A DNA stretch of 64,000 nucleotides, taken from positions 18,244,957-18,308,956 of the forward strand of contig OY986965.1 in assembly GCA_963920575.1 (NCBI GenBank), read 5' to 3'. Below, piece after piece: positions 45,427 through 56,900 of this stretch (its first letter is position 1; each line of letters starts with the position of its first letter). Made by a program: the position numbers and the translations under genes. This DNA comes from Narthecium ossifragum. Lineage: Eukaryota; Streptophyta; Magnoliopsida; Dioscoreales; Nartheciaceae. Under the pieces are notes generated by a model. That model had not been told where the DNA came from. It saw only the letters and a list, made by a program, of their open reading frames with translations, and did not search any database.

Positions 45427-47394
45427 GTGATGGAGCTTAATAACAATTTACGTCCTTTGGAGGAGTACACGAGGCCTACTATTTCTACCTCACCTTCGTT
45501 TATTGCGTTACCTACAGTGGCTAGGAATTATGAACTTAAATATCTACATTTTTCTATGCTTCCTGAATTTCATGGTTTACCTTCTGAGGATGCATTAACG
45601 TTTGTGAAAGATTATTATGCTACAATTCAGACTTTTCCTCTAGGTGGCATTACTGAAGATCAACTGAGGATGCGATGTTTTCCCTATACTCTTAAAGATA
45701 AAGCAAAGAGATGGTTGATGTCATTGCCTCCTGGATCACTCACTACTTGGGATGCAATTTATAACAAGTTTGTTAGTAAATTTTATTCTCATGCCATGAC
45801 TACTAACTTGAGAAGGCAAATTCCAAATTTTCAGCAATCTGATGGAGAACCATTCCATGAAGCATGGGATAGATTTAAGATGCTTTTAATGCAATGTCCT
45901 CATCATAATTATTCTTTAGAAAATCAGATGCAATATTTCTATGATGGACTAAATCTTTCTTGTCAGACTATGGCAGATAATGCTGCAGGTGGAGCGATGT
46001 TCAAAAGGACACCACCAGAGGCATATGAAATTTATGAGATGCTAGGATCAAACTCGCAGCAGAGAGACACGAGGAATAAGGCGAGAGGCATCTATAAGCT
46101 TAACCAGAATGATGATTTGGCAAGGCAAATCGCAGCCCTCTACAAGAAGATGGACACAATGATATCCACACAAGCAAAACCGGTTGAGGTTTGTTCAATT
46201 TGCAATATTATTGGTCATAGGTTTGATTCACGTCCTTCTGGTTGTGAATTTCCTGAATATGTGCAAGAACAAGCTAATTTGAAGAATGATTATAACCCGA
46301 GACCTAGATTTGATCCTTATGCAAATACTTACAATCCTGGTTGGAGGGAGTATCCGAATTTTTCATGGAAAAATACTGCTAATGCTAGTATGCCTACTGT
46401 TAATCAGTCTAACCCACATGTTAAGTCGTCTTTGGAAGCGACTATGTTAGCTTTTATGCAGAAAGTAGACTCAAGGATGGAGAAACAAGATGCAGCTATT
46501 GCTCAACATGATGTAGAATTGAAGAATGTTGCAGCATCCATTGGGAAGTTAGAAGTTCAAGTGGGACAGCTTGCAGATGCTGTACGAACCCATGTTCCAG
46601 GCAGATTTCCAAGGCAACCTGAGCAAGCCAACGCAGTTACTGTTCTTCGTTCAGGTAAGATAATTGATAATAATATTAATGCTGAAGTTACTGATATGTA
46701 TAGTGATGATAAAATTGAGGAAGTCGAGAGGGAAGAGCCCTCAAAGGGGCCACCGCCAACCACATCTTCTTCTGAGCATGGTAAGAGAGCAATTTCAAAT
46801 ACGGAGGTTCGTCACAACACTCCTCCACCATATGTACCGCCAATTCCTTTTCCAGGCCGCCTGAAGAATGCCCAAATGGATAAGTCATATTCTGAAATTT
46901 ATGATATTCTATCTAAGGTTAATGTGAACTTACCATTGCTTGATGTGATTAGGAAAATGCCAGCCTTTCCAAAGTTTTTCATGGAACTACGTACTTCTAA
47001 ACGTAAGTATGAACCTCATGAAAAGGTGATGGTTTCAGAGACGGCAACCGCGGTTCTACAAAGGAAGCTTCCACCCAAGCTTAAGGATCCAGGGAGTTTT
47101 AACATTAATATTACTGTTGGTGATACAAAAATAGGGGAGGCAATGCTTGATTTAGGAGCAAGTGTTAATTTGATGCCTTACTCTGTTTTCCGTCAATTAG
47201 ATGTGGGTGAATTAAAACCTACTACTATATCTTTACAACTTGCAGATCGTTCAATTAAATATCCATTAGACATTGTAGAAGACATCTTAGTACAAGTTGA
47301 TAAGTATATTCTTCAAATATTCTATATAACTCAGAATATTGCGAAATCTTCAGCATCTGGTAGAAGACTTCCAAATATACAACTTTTGGGTTGA
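45427..47394 (+). CDS. Athila-like gag-protease polyprotein, C-terminally chimeric
   Basis: 655 codons, uninterrupted. Gag would form the particle; the protease would process it. The N-terminal half has the retrotransposon gag domain (LPEFHGLPSEDAL, AKRWLMSLPPGSLTTW, FYSHAMTTNLRRQI, FHEAWDRFKMLLMQCP, residues about 45-190). A CysHis-like CSICNIIGHRFDSRPSG follows near 255, a coiled segment near 335-390, and a retropepsin near 560-620 with active site MLDLGASVNLMPYSVF. After VDIVEDILVQVDK-like sequence the expected continuation of the protease is replaced by unrelated residues (LQIFYITQNI...) ending at 47394, so the join is near 47310. ATG at 45427 is chosen as the first in frame; another usual start further upstream is closed by a stop at 45418. 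Confidence 0.85.
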   Translation: MMELNNNLRPLEEYTRPTISTSPSFIALPTVARNYELKYLHFSMLPEFHGLPSEDALTFVKDYYATIQTFPLGGITEDQLRMRCFPYTLKDKAKRWLMSLPPGSLTTWDAIYNKFVSKFYSHAMTTNLRRQIPNFQQSDGEPFHEAWDRFKMLLMQCPHHNYSLENQMQYFYDGLNLSCQTMADNAAGGAMFKRTPPEAYEIYEMLGSNSQQRDTRNKARGIYKLNQNDDLARQIAALYKKMDTMISTQAKPVEVCSICNIIGHRFDSRPSGCEFPEYVQEQANLKNDYNPRPRFDPYANTYNPGWREYPNFSWKNTANASMPTVNQSNPHVKSSLEATMLAFMQKVDSRMEKQDAAIAQHDVELKNVAASIGKLEVQVGQLADAVRTHVPGRFPRQPEQANAVTVLRSGKIIDNNINAEVTDMYSDDKIEEVEREEPSKGPPPTTSSSEHGKRAISNTEVRHNTPPPYVPPIPFPGRLKNAQMDKSYSEIYDILSKVNVNLPLLDVIRKMPAFPKFFMELRTSKRKYEPHEKVMVSETATAVLQRKLPPKLKDPGSFNINITVGDTKIGEAMLDLGASVNLMPYSVFRQLDVGELKPTTISLQLADRSIKYPLDIVEDILVQVDKYILQIFYITQNIAKSSASGRRLPNIQLLG

Positions 47395-48376
47395 GCAAGT
47401 TTCCAAATGCCGGCTGGATTGGACCCAATTGCGACCGGAATAGGGCTGCCTTCAGGAAATCCGAGTCCAACTCAACTAAAACCCTAATTTCGGGGTTCCC
47501 CTATATATATGCTTATTTAATCCGAAATTTGGGAGGTCCCAAGGGGGTTTTCGACAGAGCTTTGGAGGGGAGAAAAGCAAAGGAGGAAGATGAAGAAATC
47601 TCCATCAATGGCCGAGTAATCCGCGGGCATGGCGGACGGATGACCTAGCGAGGATTAGGGTTTCTTCTCCAACGATGGTTCATGTTTTAAACTTTATTGT
47701 TAAACTCTTCTCTATGTATTGAGTCTTCAAGGATTATTTTCAGATTATAGATCTCTATGTGGATGATTAATATTATGACTCCAGTCATGCTTTTTTCATC
47801 ATCTTATAATCCCATAGTTTTACCTATTGTTTACCTACTTTATCTCGTGAAATCTTTGCTATGCATTGCCGAATGTGAGAGTTGGTATTGTGTATTCTTA
47901 GAGATCTGGTTAGATAGAGGTAGGGCTTTGTCCCGATGAACTTTTGCTATATGTTGCCTGTAGTGACAGCCGGTATCATATATTCTTAGGTTTGGGGTGG
48001 ATGAAGTTAGAACTATAATAAGGAAGAATCAATCGTAGGAAGAAACACTTTTGTATTTTGTTAGGTTTATAGTTTCATATCTTCCGGTTAAGGTGATTGG
48101 GATGTGAATCTTTTAACTGAGTATTATATGAACCATTGAGAAGAGAAGAACCTAAATCCAAGTGAAGTGATTCCTGAAGCCTAGCCTCATTCAAATCCTG
48201 ATTTCTTTCGTTAACTTTATCTCATCATTACATTTACGATCTACTTTCTTAACTTTAACGTTCTTGTTTGTCTTCAATTCATTGTTATTCGAGGTTCTGG
48301 ATCTTTCCTATTTGTCTCTCTGTGGGTTCGACCTCTCTTATGCTGTACTGCACCGCGACTGCTGTGCGTAACATAT
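47311..48376 (+). repeat. Fragment of an unassigned LTR
   Basis: No coding frame. TATA-like CCTATATATATGC at about 47500, GGGTTTTCGACAGAGCTTTGGAGGGGAG just after it and a terminal part reading TCTCTGTGGGTTCGACC...TGCACCGCGAC (48320-48360), laid out like the U3-R-U5 of the Athila-like LTR but of different sequence. Probably an LTR of a second Athila-type family joined by deletion to its neighbours. Confidence 0.55.
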
Positions 48377-49326
48377 TTGAGCGACATCAATATGGGGTGG
48401 AAGAAATACTTAGAAATGCCTCGGTACATTTATCCCGAAATGGTTAGATATTTCTATTGCAATATGACTGAGGATATTGATGATGAAGGATGTATAGCCC
48501 TTAGTAGCTACATCTATGGAAATGAATTCAAAATTACCATAAAATGGTTGAATGAGTTACTAGATGCACCAAATCAAGGAGAGTGCATATACTTTACTTC
48601 TTATGAGGATCTCAATAGAATTGATAAAGATAAACAAGGAAGAAAAGCAATCCTTAAGGCTCTCCTAGTTGAGAAAAATCCTATAGAGTTAAATAGCCTA
48701 CACCAACATTTTAGGGAGCTTGCCCACTTCCTAGGAACAAACTTTTTTCCTAAGCTAGGCCACCATGATCACTTGAAGCCCATCCATGCCTATGTTCTTT
48801 CTTGCATGGTTAGGAAGAAGCCTCTAAACCTAGGTTATCTCCTTATCAAGGAGATGCTTAATCTTAATGCTAGGCAATCACTTTCTTTTAGGGGGCTTCT
48901 AACAAGAATTTTCCAAGCCTTACCCTAAACCTAGCAGTTGATGAACGAAAACCCCTTGCTCAACCCTTCAACAAATCTACCTACAAAGGGATGAAGGCCA
49001 CCAAACGAGCTTTAGGTCTCGGTTTTCCTGATGTCAGTGGTGATGAAGAAGACGAGCATCAAGAGCATGATGAGGAAACTCAAGGGGGGGATGAAGATGC
49101 GCCCAGATTTCAAGGTGAATCCTTAAGTAGCCGGGCTCGTCGTAACACAGAACAAAGACTTGATGAGCTTGAAGCAAGATTGGGAAGAATGAAAGTAAGT
49201 ATAGGAGACATCAACACTTCCCAAGCAACAATCACCGGAGATCAAGCCAAGATGTCTAAGCAACTTGAAGACATTTTCGTCTACATCAAGACTGAATTCC
49301 CACCTACCACACCTTCAGTTGATTGA
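48377..49326 (+). pseudogene. Sirevirus-type env-like ORF remnant
   Basis: Two open parts, 48377-48928 and 48991-49326, in different frames. The first reads DINMGWKKYLEMPRYIYPEM and ends with KKPLNLGYLLIKEML and FRGLLTRIFQALP, the pattern of the 'putative plant transposon protein' found after pol in Sirevirus/Athila-type elements. The second has an acidic stretch (GDEEDEHQEHDEET) and a coiled-coil-like end (RLDELEARLGRMKV). Function of such ORFs is unproven; I see no signal peptide or clear membrane segment in what remains. Confidence 0.6.
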
Positions 49327-49366
49327 TCCTAATTACCCATCCTTCTTACTTCTTTTTGATGATGCC

Positions 49367-49866
49367 AAAGGGGGAGAAAAAGTGTGATGAATGAATGTGA
49401 ACAATAGCCCTACATTTCTACATTTCATATCTTTACTCTTGTATTTTGGAAAACCTTGTTTCGAAATGAAAAGTCTTGTAAATTCAAAGTTTTTCCGAAA
49501 TGATTTTGAATGGAAGAATTGTATGCAAATGTTGGAATCTTTTCAATGAAAGGCAAATGTGTTTGGGTATTGGAATCTTTTCGAAATGAAGTACAATGTT
49601 TCAATCTCAATGTTCAATATGAAATCACTTCATGTAAGCTTAAATGTTATTATTGAAAAGAAGTGAACATGCTAAAATCCAAACTATTCTGTCAACATAT
49701 CTTAAATGGAACTTTTAATATCATTTTAGAGATATATGACTTATGTGCATCTTGAAAATTCACTTTAGAACACATTTCTTGAAAGAAAAGGATGCATTGG
49801 TTAAGGGGGAGTCAAAATATTTTATCATCACATTTAAAAGGATTGTCATTATCAAAAAGGGGGAGA
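49367..49866 (+). other. Multiple polypurine tracts before the 3' LTR
   Basis: AAAGGGGGAGAAAA at 49367, TTAAGGGGGAG near 49800 and AAAAAGGGGGAGA at 49854-49866, directly before the LTR. Repeated PPT copies upstream of the 3' LTR are a described Sirevirus feature; the last one primes plus-strand synthesis. Confidence 0.75.
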
Positions 49867-49867
49867 T

Positions 49868-51101
49868 TGTTGATCCTAACCTTTGTTTGATGATGTCAAT
49901 ATACATTAAATGATAAAATATATGTTTAATATTTATTACCCCTTTAATTGGAAATCTTAAATTTAATATTTAAGTCAGTTTTGTACTGACGGTCGATGCA
50001 TGGATCTACCGTGGGAATGTGACGGTCGATCCATGGATCCACCGTGTGGTTGCACGTTGGATGCACCCTACTTGGCAATATGCATTATTGGCTCACGGTC
50101 GATCGGTGCATCGACCCTGGGAAGCGATTTTCTTCACAGAGCTTGACGGATGATACGATGGTCGAAGCGGCGGTCGGCCGTAGCGCATTAATGAAAAAAA
50201 GTGAAGAAGCGACGGTCGATCTGAGCATCGACACTGGGAAGCCATTTTCCTAAGAGAGCCTGACGGACGATGCAACGGTCGATGCGGCGGTTGACCGTGG
50301 CGCATTTATGAAGAAAAGTAAAGAAGCGACGGTCGATCCGAGCATCGACCCTGGGAAGCGATTCTCTTAACAGAGGCTGACGGACGATGTGACGGTCGAT
50401 GTGACGGTCGACCGTGAGGGTGACGGACGATGCATGGATCGATCGTCGAGCAAAAAGGCTGAGTTTTTATACTTGACAGACGGTGCATGGATCGACCGTC
50501 GAGCAAAAAGGCTGAGTTTTTATACTTGACGGACGATGCATAGATCGACCGCCAGCAATGCACAGAGTAAAAAACTAGCCGTTGGAGAGTTGCAGAGAGC
50601 CGTTGGAGCTCCTTGTTGAGCTGGTTGAAGCCCAGATATAAGTAGTTCCGTGATGTTAACTTGCCACAACTTTTATCATTATTATTGAGATTATCTGGGC
50701 AAGTCTTATAAAAGTTTTCAACTTATTCTCTTTTGTGCTACAACCATTGTAAACCTTCTTCAAGTGTGAAGAGGTACTTTTAGAGTTGTTCAACAGCAAG
50801 TGGCTGTGAGTGTAAGGTCTCCAAGCACCAGGAAGCTTGGAGGAAAAGCTTTTAAAGGATTTGCAAGTAATGGAACCTCAAGGGGAGCCTTGAGAGAAGT
50901 GGACGTAGACCAAGAGTTGGGTCGAACCACTATAAAATCGGTGTTATCTCTCTAACCTTTTTCATATTATTCTTGCATGCTATTTTGCTTTAGTTTCATT
51001 CCATCTACAAGCATTTAAGGTGTTAGTTCTCTCCTACCTGGTTTTTCTATTAATCTATATTTTCAAAAAGAGTTCAATTCACCCCCCCTCTTGGACCTTC
51101 A
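49868..51101 (+). repeat. Sirevirus-like 3' LTR
   Basis: 1,234 bp, TGTTGATCC ... CTTGGACCTTCA, homologous to the LTR at 30776-31715 at the start, in the TATA-to-AGAGTTGGGTCGAACC part and at the end. TATA-like GATATAAG at about 50635. It is longer mainly because of a larger palindrome array. Confidence 0.88.
49988..50552. repeat. GGTCGAT/ATCGACC hairpin array in Sirevirus-like LTR
   Basis: Repeated GACGGTCGATC...GCATCGACC units with arms GGTCGAT and ATCGACC around 6-nt loops, in higher-order repeats of about 120 bp (starting near 50092, 50208 and 50325) and two 70-bp repeats ending in GCTGAGTTTTTATACTTGAC. The array ends about 80 bp before the TATA-like box. Confidence 0.87.
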
Positions 51102-51350
51102 GGACTAACAAACACGGCCAGGAAGAAAGAAACAGAGGGAAGGGGGTGGCTGCTAACCTTTTGATGGGGAACTGTTTGCCTGCCTGTGGCGACGGTCATG
51201 GGCGTCGAGCGTCGCTCTCTCTCTTTGGTTCAGCGGCTGGAGAAAGGATGCGAAGAAAGGGGTTTGGTTATAATATCCCTATTTATAGTTATTAGGGTTA
51301 GAACTAATTAATTAGGATTTTTGCTAAAACACCCCTAATAGGTCCTCACA
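51102..51350 (-). mobile_element. Terminal fragment of a reverse long LTR (R5)
   Basis: Ends CCTAATAGGTCCTCACA at 51350, the terminal sequence of the R1-R4 family read in reverse. Only about 250 bp remain, cut on the left by the Sirevirus-like LTR. It may be the missing far end of R4, but flanks (CTTGG and TAAGC) do not match. Confidence 0.6.
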
Positions 51351-51426
51351 TAAGCTTTCAATAGTCTCTTTTCTTTTTTCTCTTTACTCATTGCGCTGTT
51401 CTCTCTACACCTTTTCTTTGATATCA

Positions 51427-51890
51427 AACCATCTAGAATGAAAAAGAGAAAGAAGAATACTACAAACCATTCATGAACATTAATGACAAAAAGAAAAGAG
51501 AATACTGTAATCATTCATGAACATTAATGGAAAAAAAGAAAAGAGAATACTGCAATCCATTGATGTATATTAATGAAAAAAAACAAAAGAGAATAAGAGA
51601 AACCATTTATGTATATTATTGAAAAAGAGAAAAGAGAATACTGCAAAGAGAAAAGAGAATTATCCAAACCATGCATGATTACTAAATCCTAAATCCTCTT
51701 TGATAGGTATTCACTTTTTACAAAGAAAATACTACAATCCATTCATGTATATTAATGAAAAAGAGAGAAGAGAATAAAACCATGCATGAGCACTAAATTA
51801 TCTTTGATAAGTATTCATTTTTTAGAAAAGAGAATACTGCAATCCATTCATGTTTATTAATGTTAATAAGAAAAGAGAAGACTCCAGACC
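51427..51890. repeat. Degenerate tandem repeat, units about 55-65 bp
   Basis: Successive units of AAAAGAGAATACTGCAATCC followed by ATTCATGTATATTAATGAAAA, seven or eight imperfect copies. No coding frame. Confidence 0.75.
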
Positions 51891-52264
51891 ATACATGAGC
51901 ACAAAGAAATTGAATTGTTGTGTCACGTACCAAGCTAGGTAAGTATCCATCATTCAGGATGGTAGTATGCATTCAACCATCACTACGTTGTTTGGTTTCA
52001 TTTCGTCTCTCCAAATTGTAGTGCTGCAATGGGAAATAATGTTAGTAACATTTATGATGAAGACACCATCTACTTCATTTGCAAATGAGTATGATTACTT
52101 TGTGCCTTCATTCTTCAGCATTGTTTTGATTTTGTTGTATGTTGCATCATTCAAGTACTGGCCACATTTATATGATTTCTTCAATTTCATTCTTTGTGTT
52201 TTTGGCCTTTTCTGGGTGCTGAAGTGTAATCTGAATCTTTGCTATTCTGCCGCTTCTTTCCTTT
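51891..52264. other. Unassigned stretch
   Basis: The open frame of 99 codons here is hydrophobic and AT-driven, with no family resemblance. Nothing firm seen. Confidence 0.4.
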
Positions 52265-52811
52265 AATGCCCCTCACCATTGACGTCTCTGCTGGCTGCAT
52301 TGCTCTTTCTTTTTCAAGCTACTGCAATGCGTCTTCAATTATGCATTGGATTTCCTTTTATTTTAAGGCCATTTCATTCTCTAATGTCTTTATCTGAGCT
52401 TCAAAAGCTCTGATCTTTGTGGAGTTATCTCGTCCTTCAGATCAAAGGAGTAGGTTGTTGTTCCTAAGCTCATTGATCTAAGATCCCTTCTCTGACATTT
52501 CTTGGTTGGCAGCCCACAATTTCTCCTTTGTTGCCTTCAATTTTGCATCTCTATCGCTGATAAATCTTGTTGGTTAATCGATTTTTCTGATATAGAGGTC
52601 GAATTCTGTTTCGATATGCTGAGCAATTTGTGCATCATCACATCTCTCGCTAAGCTCCTCCCTATTCTTGATCACTAGGGTCAATGTGATCCTCTTTTTC
52701 TCAAGCTTAATTACTTTTCTTGCCAGTTCAAAAATCTGGTCCTTATTGACTCTTTCTCAGTTGTTGGTATTTACATTTTTTACTTCAGCTGATCATTTTC
52801 AGCATGTAGTT
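52265..52811 (-). pseudogene. Coiled-coil gene fragment with stops
   Basis: On the minus strand, starting at 52811: KLHAENDQL, then (across stops) ELARKVIKLEKKRITLTLVI, REELSERCDDAQIAQHIETE, RDAKLKATKEKLWAANQEM and FEAQIKTLENEMALK. The heptad-like Leu/Glu/Lys pattern is that of a long coiled coil, as at the C-terminus of many plant-mobile-domain or transposon proteins. It is cut at 52812 by a long-LTR end of the same family that cuts the PMD gene at 36526. Confidence 0.5.
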
Positions 52812-52847
52812 TGTCACGCCCCGACCCAAAAAATCCATCCGGTCGGG
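52812..52847 (-). mobile_element. 36-bp terminal fragment of a reverse long LTR (R6)
   Basis: TGTCACGCCCCGACCC followed by CCATCCGGTCGGG, the family terminus as in R4, interrupted after 36 bp by an Athila-like LTR. Confidence 0.65.
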
Positions 52848-54315
52848 TAATGAGTGCATGAAAGTGCGCTCTGAACAGTCTTATAACCATCTCAATTACG
52901 AGATTATTATTCTTAATCAACATCTTTATTACTATTTTTATATCTATATGTTGTTTCACATAGTTGTTTGGAAAATGCAGGAAAAAGGAGCAAAGAAGCT
53001 GAAAAGATTACATGGATCAACTTGAAAGATTAAACTGTACCTGTTCATGAAGAACCAGATGGTATACCATATATGGTTTGAAAGCTCTTGAAGTCTAGTT
53101 TCTGGAGAATTTTACGGTTCGTGATTCCGAGTTTCCTAGAGGAAGTTACGGCAATTTTAGTACCAATGGCGCAGTTTGGATGGCAAAACAGTAAATACTC
53201 AGGAAAGTAAGATCGATCCTTCTCCCTAGTAGGAACGATCCTTCTACGCGCAGACCTGTCAGAATGCATACTTTTTTTCAGATGATCTCAGTAGGATCGA
53301 TCCTACTATCCATCCTACTGAGCAGGATCGATCCTACACCCATGGAAGGATCGATTCGACTCGGACGTAGCCAGAAATTGAAGATTTTGATGCAAGAGAT
53401 CGATCCTACACCTATGGAAGGATCGATCCTACTTTCCCAGTGAAGAAAATCAACGGGTTAGATCTAATCCGAGGATGGAGAGACTTTGGGCTATAAATAG
53501 GACTCTTTTTAGGGTTTGAGGGGGGCTTTTTGGCAGCGTTTGGAGGAGAGGAGACTTGTTCCAGGCTTGGTTTTCTTTTCGTTTTCTCATTTTATTTCTT
53601 CATTAGTTTTGTTGCCCTCATGACGAACATGAGTGGCTAGTTTCTTCTCTAAGGTACCGATGTAGCCCTAACTGAATCATTCTATCTTATTGGATCATGA
53701 TTATTTAATCAGTTTATTTTCCTTGTTTCATTCATTATTATAACTGAGATCTTGAATACCTTTATCTGGCCAATAGAAGTAATATAGATTGTTTTATGTG
53801 AGATTGGGTGAGGGTTCATTCCCTAATCTTGCAGGATCTATGAATGAATGAGTTTATGTCAAAGCCGGGTTCAAGCTAAGACTATTCTTGGTTCATGATT
53901 GTTCTTCAGAGCTTAATGGATTCTTGGTTAACACTTAGTTATGGGTTCATTAGATAGGGTTAATTGAGGGTACTTGGTGAAGACCGCGGCCGAACGGATC
54001 ATCATACCGGAAGAACGAACCCTTGAAATTAAACTGAGATCTTGATTGATTCAATGCATAGAATGAGGATGTTATGGTGAAATCGGAACCTTAGTATTCA
54101 TCTATCATATTTCCATCATTTTCTTATTTGGTTATTAGATCATTTATTTTCGAAACTTCATATTTCTTATTTTCTCTTTCTTATTTTCTTTCTTTTCTGG
54201 TCTTTAGCATTTTACTCTAATAATCTCTACAAATCTTTATGGGTACTATACTCGTCTTGCTGCTATACTGATCACACCGATTCGTATACTTGTGAGATAT
54301 AAAATTTATTCATCA
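52848..54315 (+). repeat. Athila-like LTR, second copy
   Basis: 1,468 bp, TAATGAGTGCATG (worn TGATGAG) to TTTATTCATCA, homologous along its length to 43691-45242. TATA box CTATAAATAG at 53491-53500. It is followed by TTTTTTGGCGCC (to 54329), the start of the primer site, showing this was a 5' LTR; the rest of the element is replaced at 54330. Confidence 0.88.
53208..53432. repeat. Palindrome array upstream of TATA in second Athila-like LTR
   Basis: Units GGATCGATCC and AGATCGATCC with flanks different from the AGATCGATCT of the copy at 44036-44352. Ends about 60 bp before the TATA box. Confidence 0.85.
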
Positions 54316-54484
54316 AGTTTTTTGGCGCCTGTTGACACCAATTTTGACTAAGGGTAGAATTCGTAATATTTACGAAATTACCTTTCTCACATACGTACAT
54401 GCCTTAGATATTTTACAAAGGCATGACAACATTCAAAAAACATACTTAAAATGCTCCATACATGCTTTCTCAACTTTGGAAATG

Positions 54485-55000
54485 ACAAAGGGAATTTTGG
54501 TAACTTTGACTAAATATACATGGTTAAACTCCCTAACACATCTCGATTCATCCTACATAGTTTTGACGGCATCCTATATAAACCAAAGGACGTTTCGATA
54601 ATTTTCACCCCCATGGGGTATTTTGGTCAAAATATAAACCTAAACTCCAAATAACACTCCAAATTAACCCTTTATGATTTTGACATCATTCTACATACAT
54701 GGAGGGGTATTTTGGTAATTATAGCCTTCAGGGGTATTTTTGGAATTCTGATAAATAACACATAAATTCATATATTTCTGAATTCTTTCATCGATCCTTA
54801 ATATATATGGAGAACACATGAGCCACAACCAAAGGGGTATTTCGGACATTTAGCCCCCATGGGTATTGTGGTAATCTTACCTCAACCCTTAGCCTTAAGG
54901 GGTATCTTGGTCAATTCACACCCTCAGGGATATAATTGTCTGAAATGTGACCATTCCGCCCTCCAAGGTATTTTCGGTACATATGACTGGTAAAAGGGTA
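54485..55000. repeat. GGGTATTTTGG motif array upstream of TATA in Tat-like LTR
   Basis: About nine copies of GGGGTATTTTGGTAA-like sequence (near 54490, 54613, 54701, 54728, 54832, 54856, 54896, 54964 and 54990), unevenly spaced in AT-rich U3 sequence, all in the same direction. Confidence 0.7.
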
Positions 55001-56316
55001 TATTTGTAAAATTCCTACAAATATCCCGGACCGGAGTAAATATTCACAAACGTCTTAAATCCGGACAAATACCCAAATAATTCGGATTTAAATAGACATG
55101 AGAAAGGAGAAATGTTCAAATCACAACAAATTTGAAAATTGAACATCACTTTCGAATTTCAAAAAAACCTGCCATAGCTATTACATATCATATAAAAATG
55201 AGATCAGCCAAATATAGTTGGCTGCACACCCCATGCCATATATAAAATCAGCGATCACCAAATATGGTTGGATGCATGGCCATATATCCTTATATGAAGG
55301 ATCCACATCTTTCTAAGTCAAGAGAGATCCCTTTGATCAAGGATCCACGATCTCATCCCATATAAGCACATGCATTCCTCATCCCTATAAATAGAGTGGG
55401 CTGGCAAAAACAGGGGGGAAAAAAAGAAGAGAAGAAAAGGAGAGACGGCAGGCTCTCTCGGGCGCTCAAGAGAACCCGACGCATTCTCTCCGCCTCTCCA
55501 GACAGCACCCGGTGCACTTCTTCCGTCGCTCCAGCACCGACCGCCGGCCCTTTCAGACGCTCAAGCAAGAGAAGACTCGACTCATCCTCTCCGTCGCTCC
55601 AGCAGCCGGCGCATCCTCGTTAGACCCAACTCAAAGGCGTCCGTCGCCCACCTTGCTCAAGCCCGAGGACCTCCGTCGCCATGCACAACTCCAAGCTCGC
55701 GGCATGGAGACCATGTACAACGAGATCTTCTCCGACGATGCCCACATCCCCAACCTCAGCTGGCAAATAAAGAAAGGAAGGACCGGCTGGCAGAAAAATA
55801 GAGAGGGAGGAGAGAAGGGAGATAGAAGAAGGCAAGAGAAGAGCAGCCCTTGACCCTTTTCTGTCGCTCCAGCACCCGGCGGCTCTATCGCCGGATCCGA
55901 TCCAAAGGGGGGGAGCGTCTGTCGCCCCTCACTGCCGTGCACAGCCACGAAGCCCGCTGCACCAAACCCATACCCGACGAAAACCCATTCCAACGACAGC
56001 CTCTAGCAACCCACGTGACTCGCCAGCCTTCAGAGAGGAACGGGAGATCAAGAAAGAAGAAGACCTCCGGCGCACCCTCACTGCGGAGCTTCGTCGCCGT
56101 TCGTGGTCCGATCCAAGGGGGGAGCGTCCATCGCCATCTGAGGCTTCAAGCTCGTGGCAACAACGGCCCGGCAAGATCTTCTTCAGCGACGTCCTCATCT
56201 CCCCCAACAGCCTGGCTAGATCTTCACCTAGCCGTACGTCGCTTTCTGTGACCTGAAGCCTACGGCATTAAGCCTACGTCCGGCATGGTCTCATCCAGCG
56301 ACATCCCTGTCTTGAT

Positions 56317-56900
56317 CAACTCCAGGAAAGCCATTCGCCGTCGTCCCCGACGGCCCCGCGACGCAGGAGAAACCTCAACTCCAGGAAAGCCATTCGCCGC
56401 CGTCGATCTCCGAAGAGCTAAGTCCCAGTGATCGTCCGTCGCCACGAGCTCGTTCGTGCCAAACCCACATCGATCTCCAGTAGCAGGCGACATCGCCGCG
56501 CTGCGCGCATCCCCAGCAAGGGCCTCCCCCGTCGCTGTCTACCTCCGGCCGTAAGCGGATCCCCTTGGACGGTGCTTCCCCAAACTCCCCCTCGACGCTG
56601 AGCTTCTGGGCATGGATGGCAGCTTCCCCTGTTCCGGATAGCAGCTTCCCCTGTTCCGTATAGCAACTTCCCCTGTTCCAGCTTGCGCTTCTCTGGTTCC
56701 AGCCGGCTTCATCGAGTCCAGCTGCCACGGCGATGATGGTCGGAAAGAAGCTTCCCACCAGCTTCGACACGCGAACAACACCGGCTTCGACGCTCAGACA
56801 GCACTCCTTCGACGCCACCAGCTTCGACGCGTGAACAATATCAGCTTCGGTGCTCAGGCGACACTCCCTGACTCCACCAACTTCGATGTTCGGACAACGC
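56317..56900. repeat. Short tandem repeats in Tat-like LTR leader
   Basis: A 25-bp direct repeat beginning TCAACTCCAGGAAAGCC (56317 and about 56377); three copies of about 22 bp, AGCTTCCCCTGTTCCG (56623-56690); and repeats of CACCAGCTTCGACGCG with CTCAG...ACACTCC (56755-56900). Confidence 0.7.

Larger units (their letters stand above)
43691..47310 (+). mobile_element. Athila-like Ty3/Gypsy element, 5' half
   Basis: 5' LTR 43691-45242, primer site, leader, and gag-protease ORF. Homology to the Athila type is supported by the primer-site sequence and the protease motif. It stops at about 47310, inside the protease; RT, integrase and 3' LTR are absent. Confidence 0.85.
48377..51101 (+). mobile_element. 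Sirevirus-like Copia element, 3' end only
   Basis: Contains an env-like region, multiple polypurine tracts and a 3' LTR. Order and content match Sireviruses, the plant Copia group with an extra ORF after pol. The 5' part is lost at the junction near 48377. Confidence 0.82.

Noticed and set aside
51967..52266. 99-codon hydrophobic ORF, possible membrane protein
   Set aside because: Hydrophobicity follows from T-rich sequence, no start context or relatives, and it partly overlaps the antisense coiled-coil fragment.
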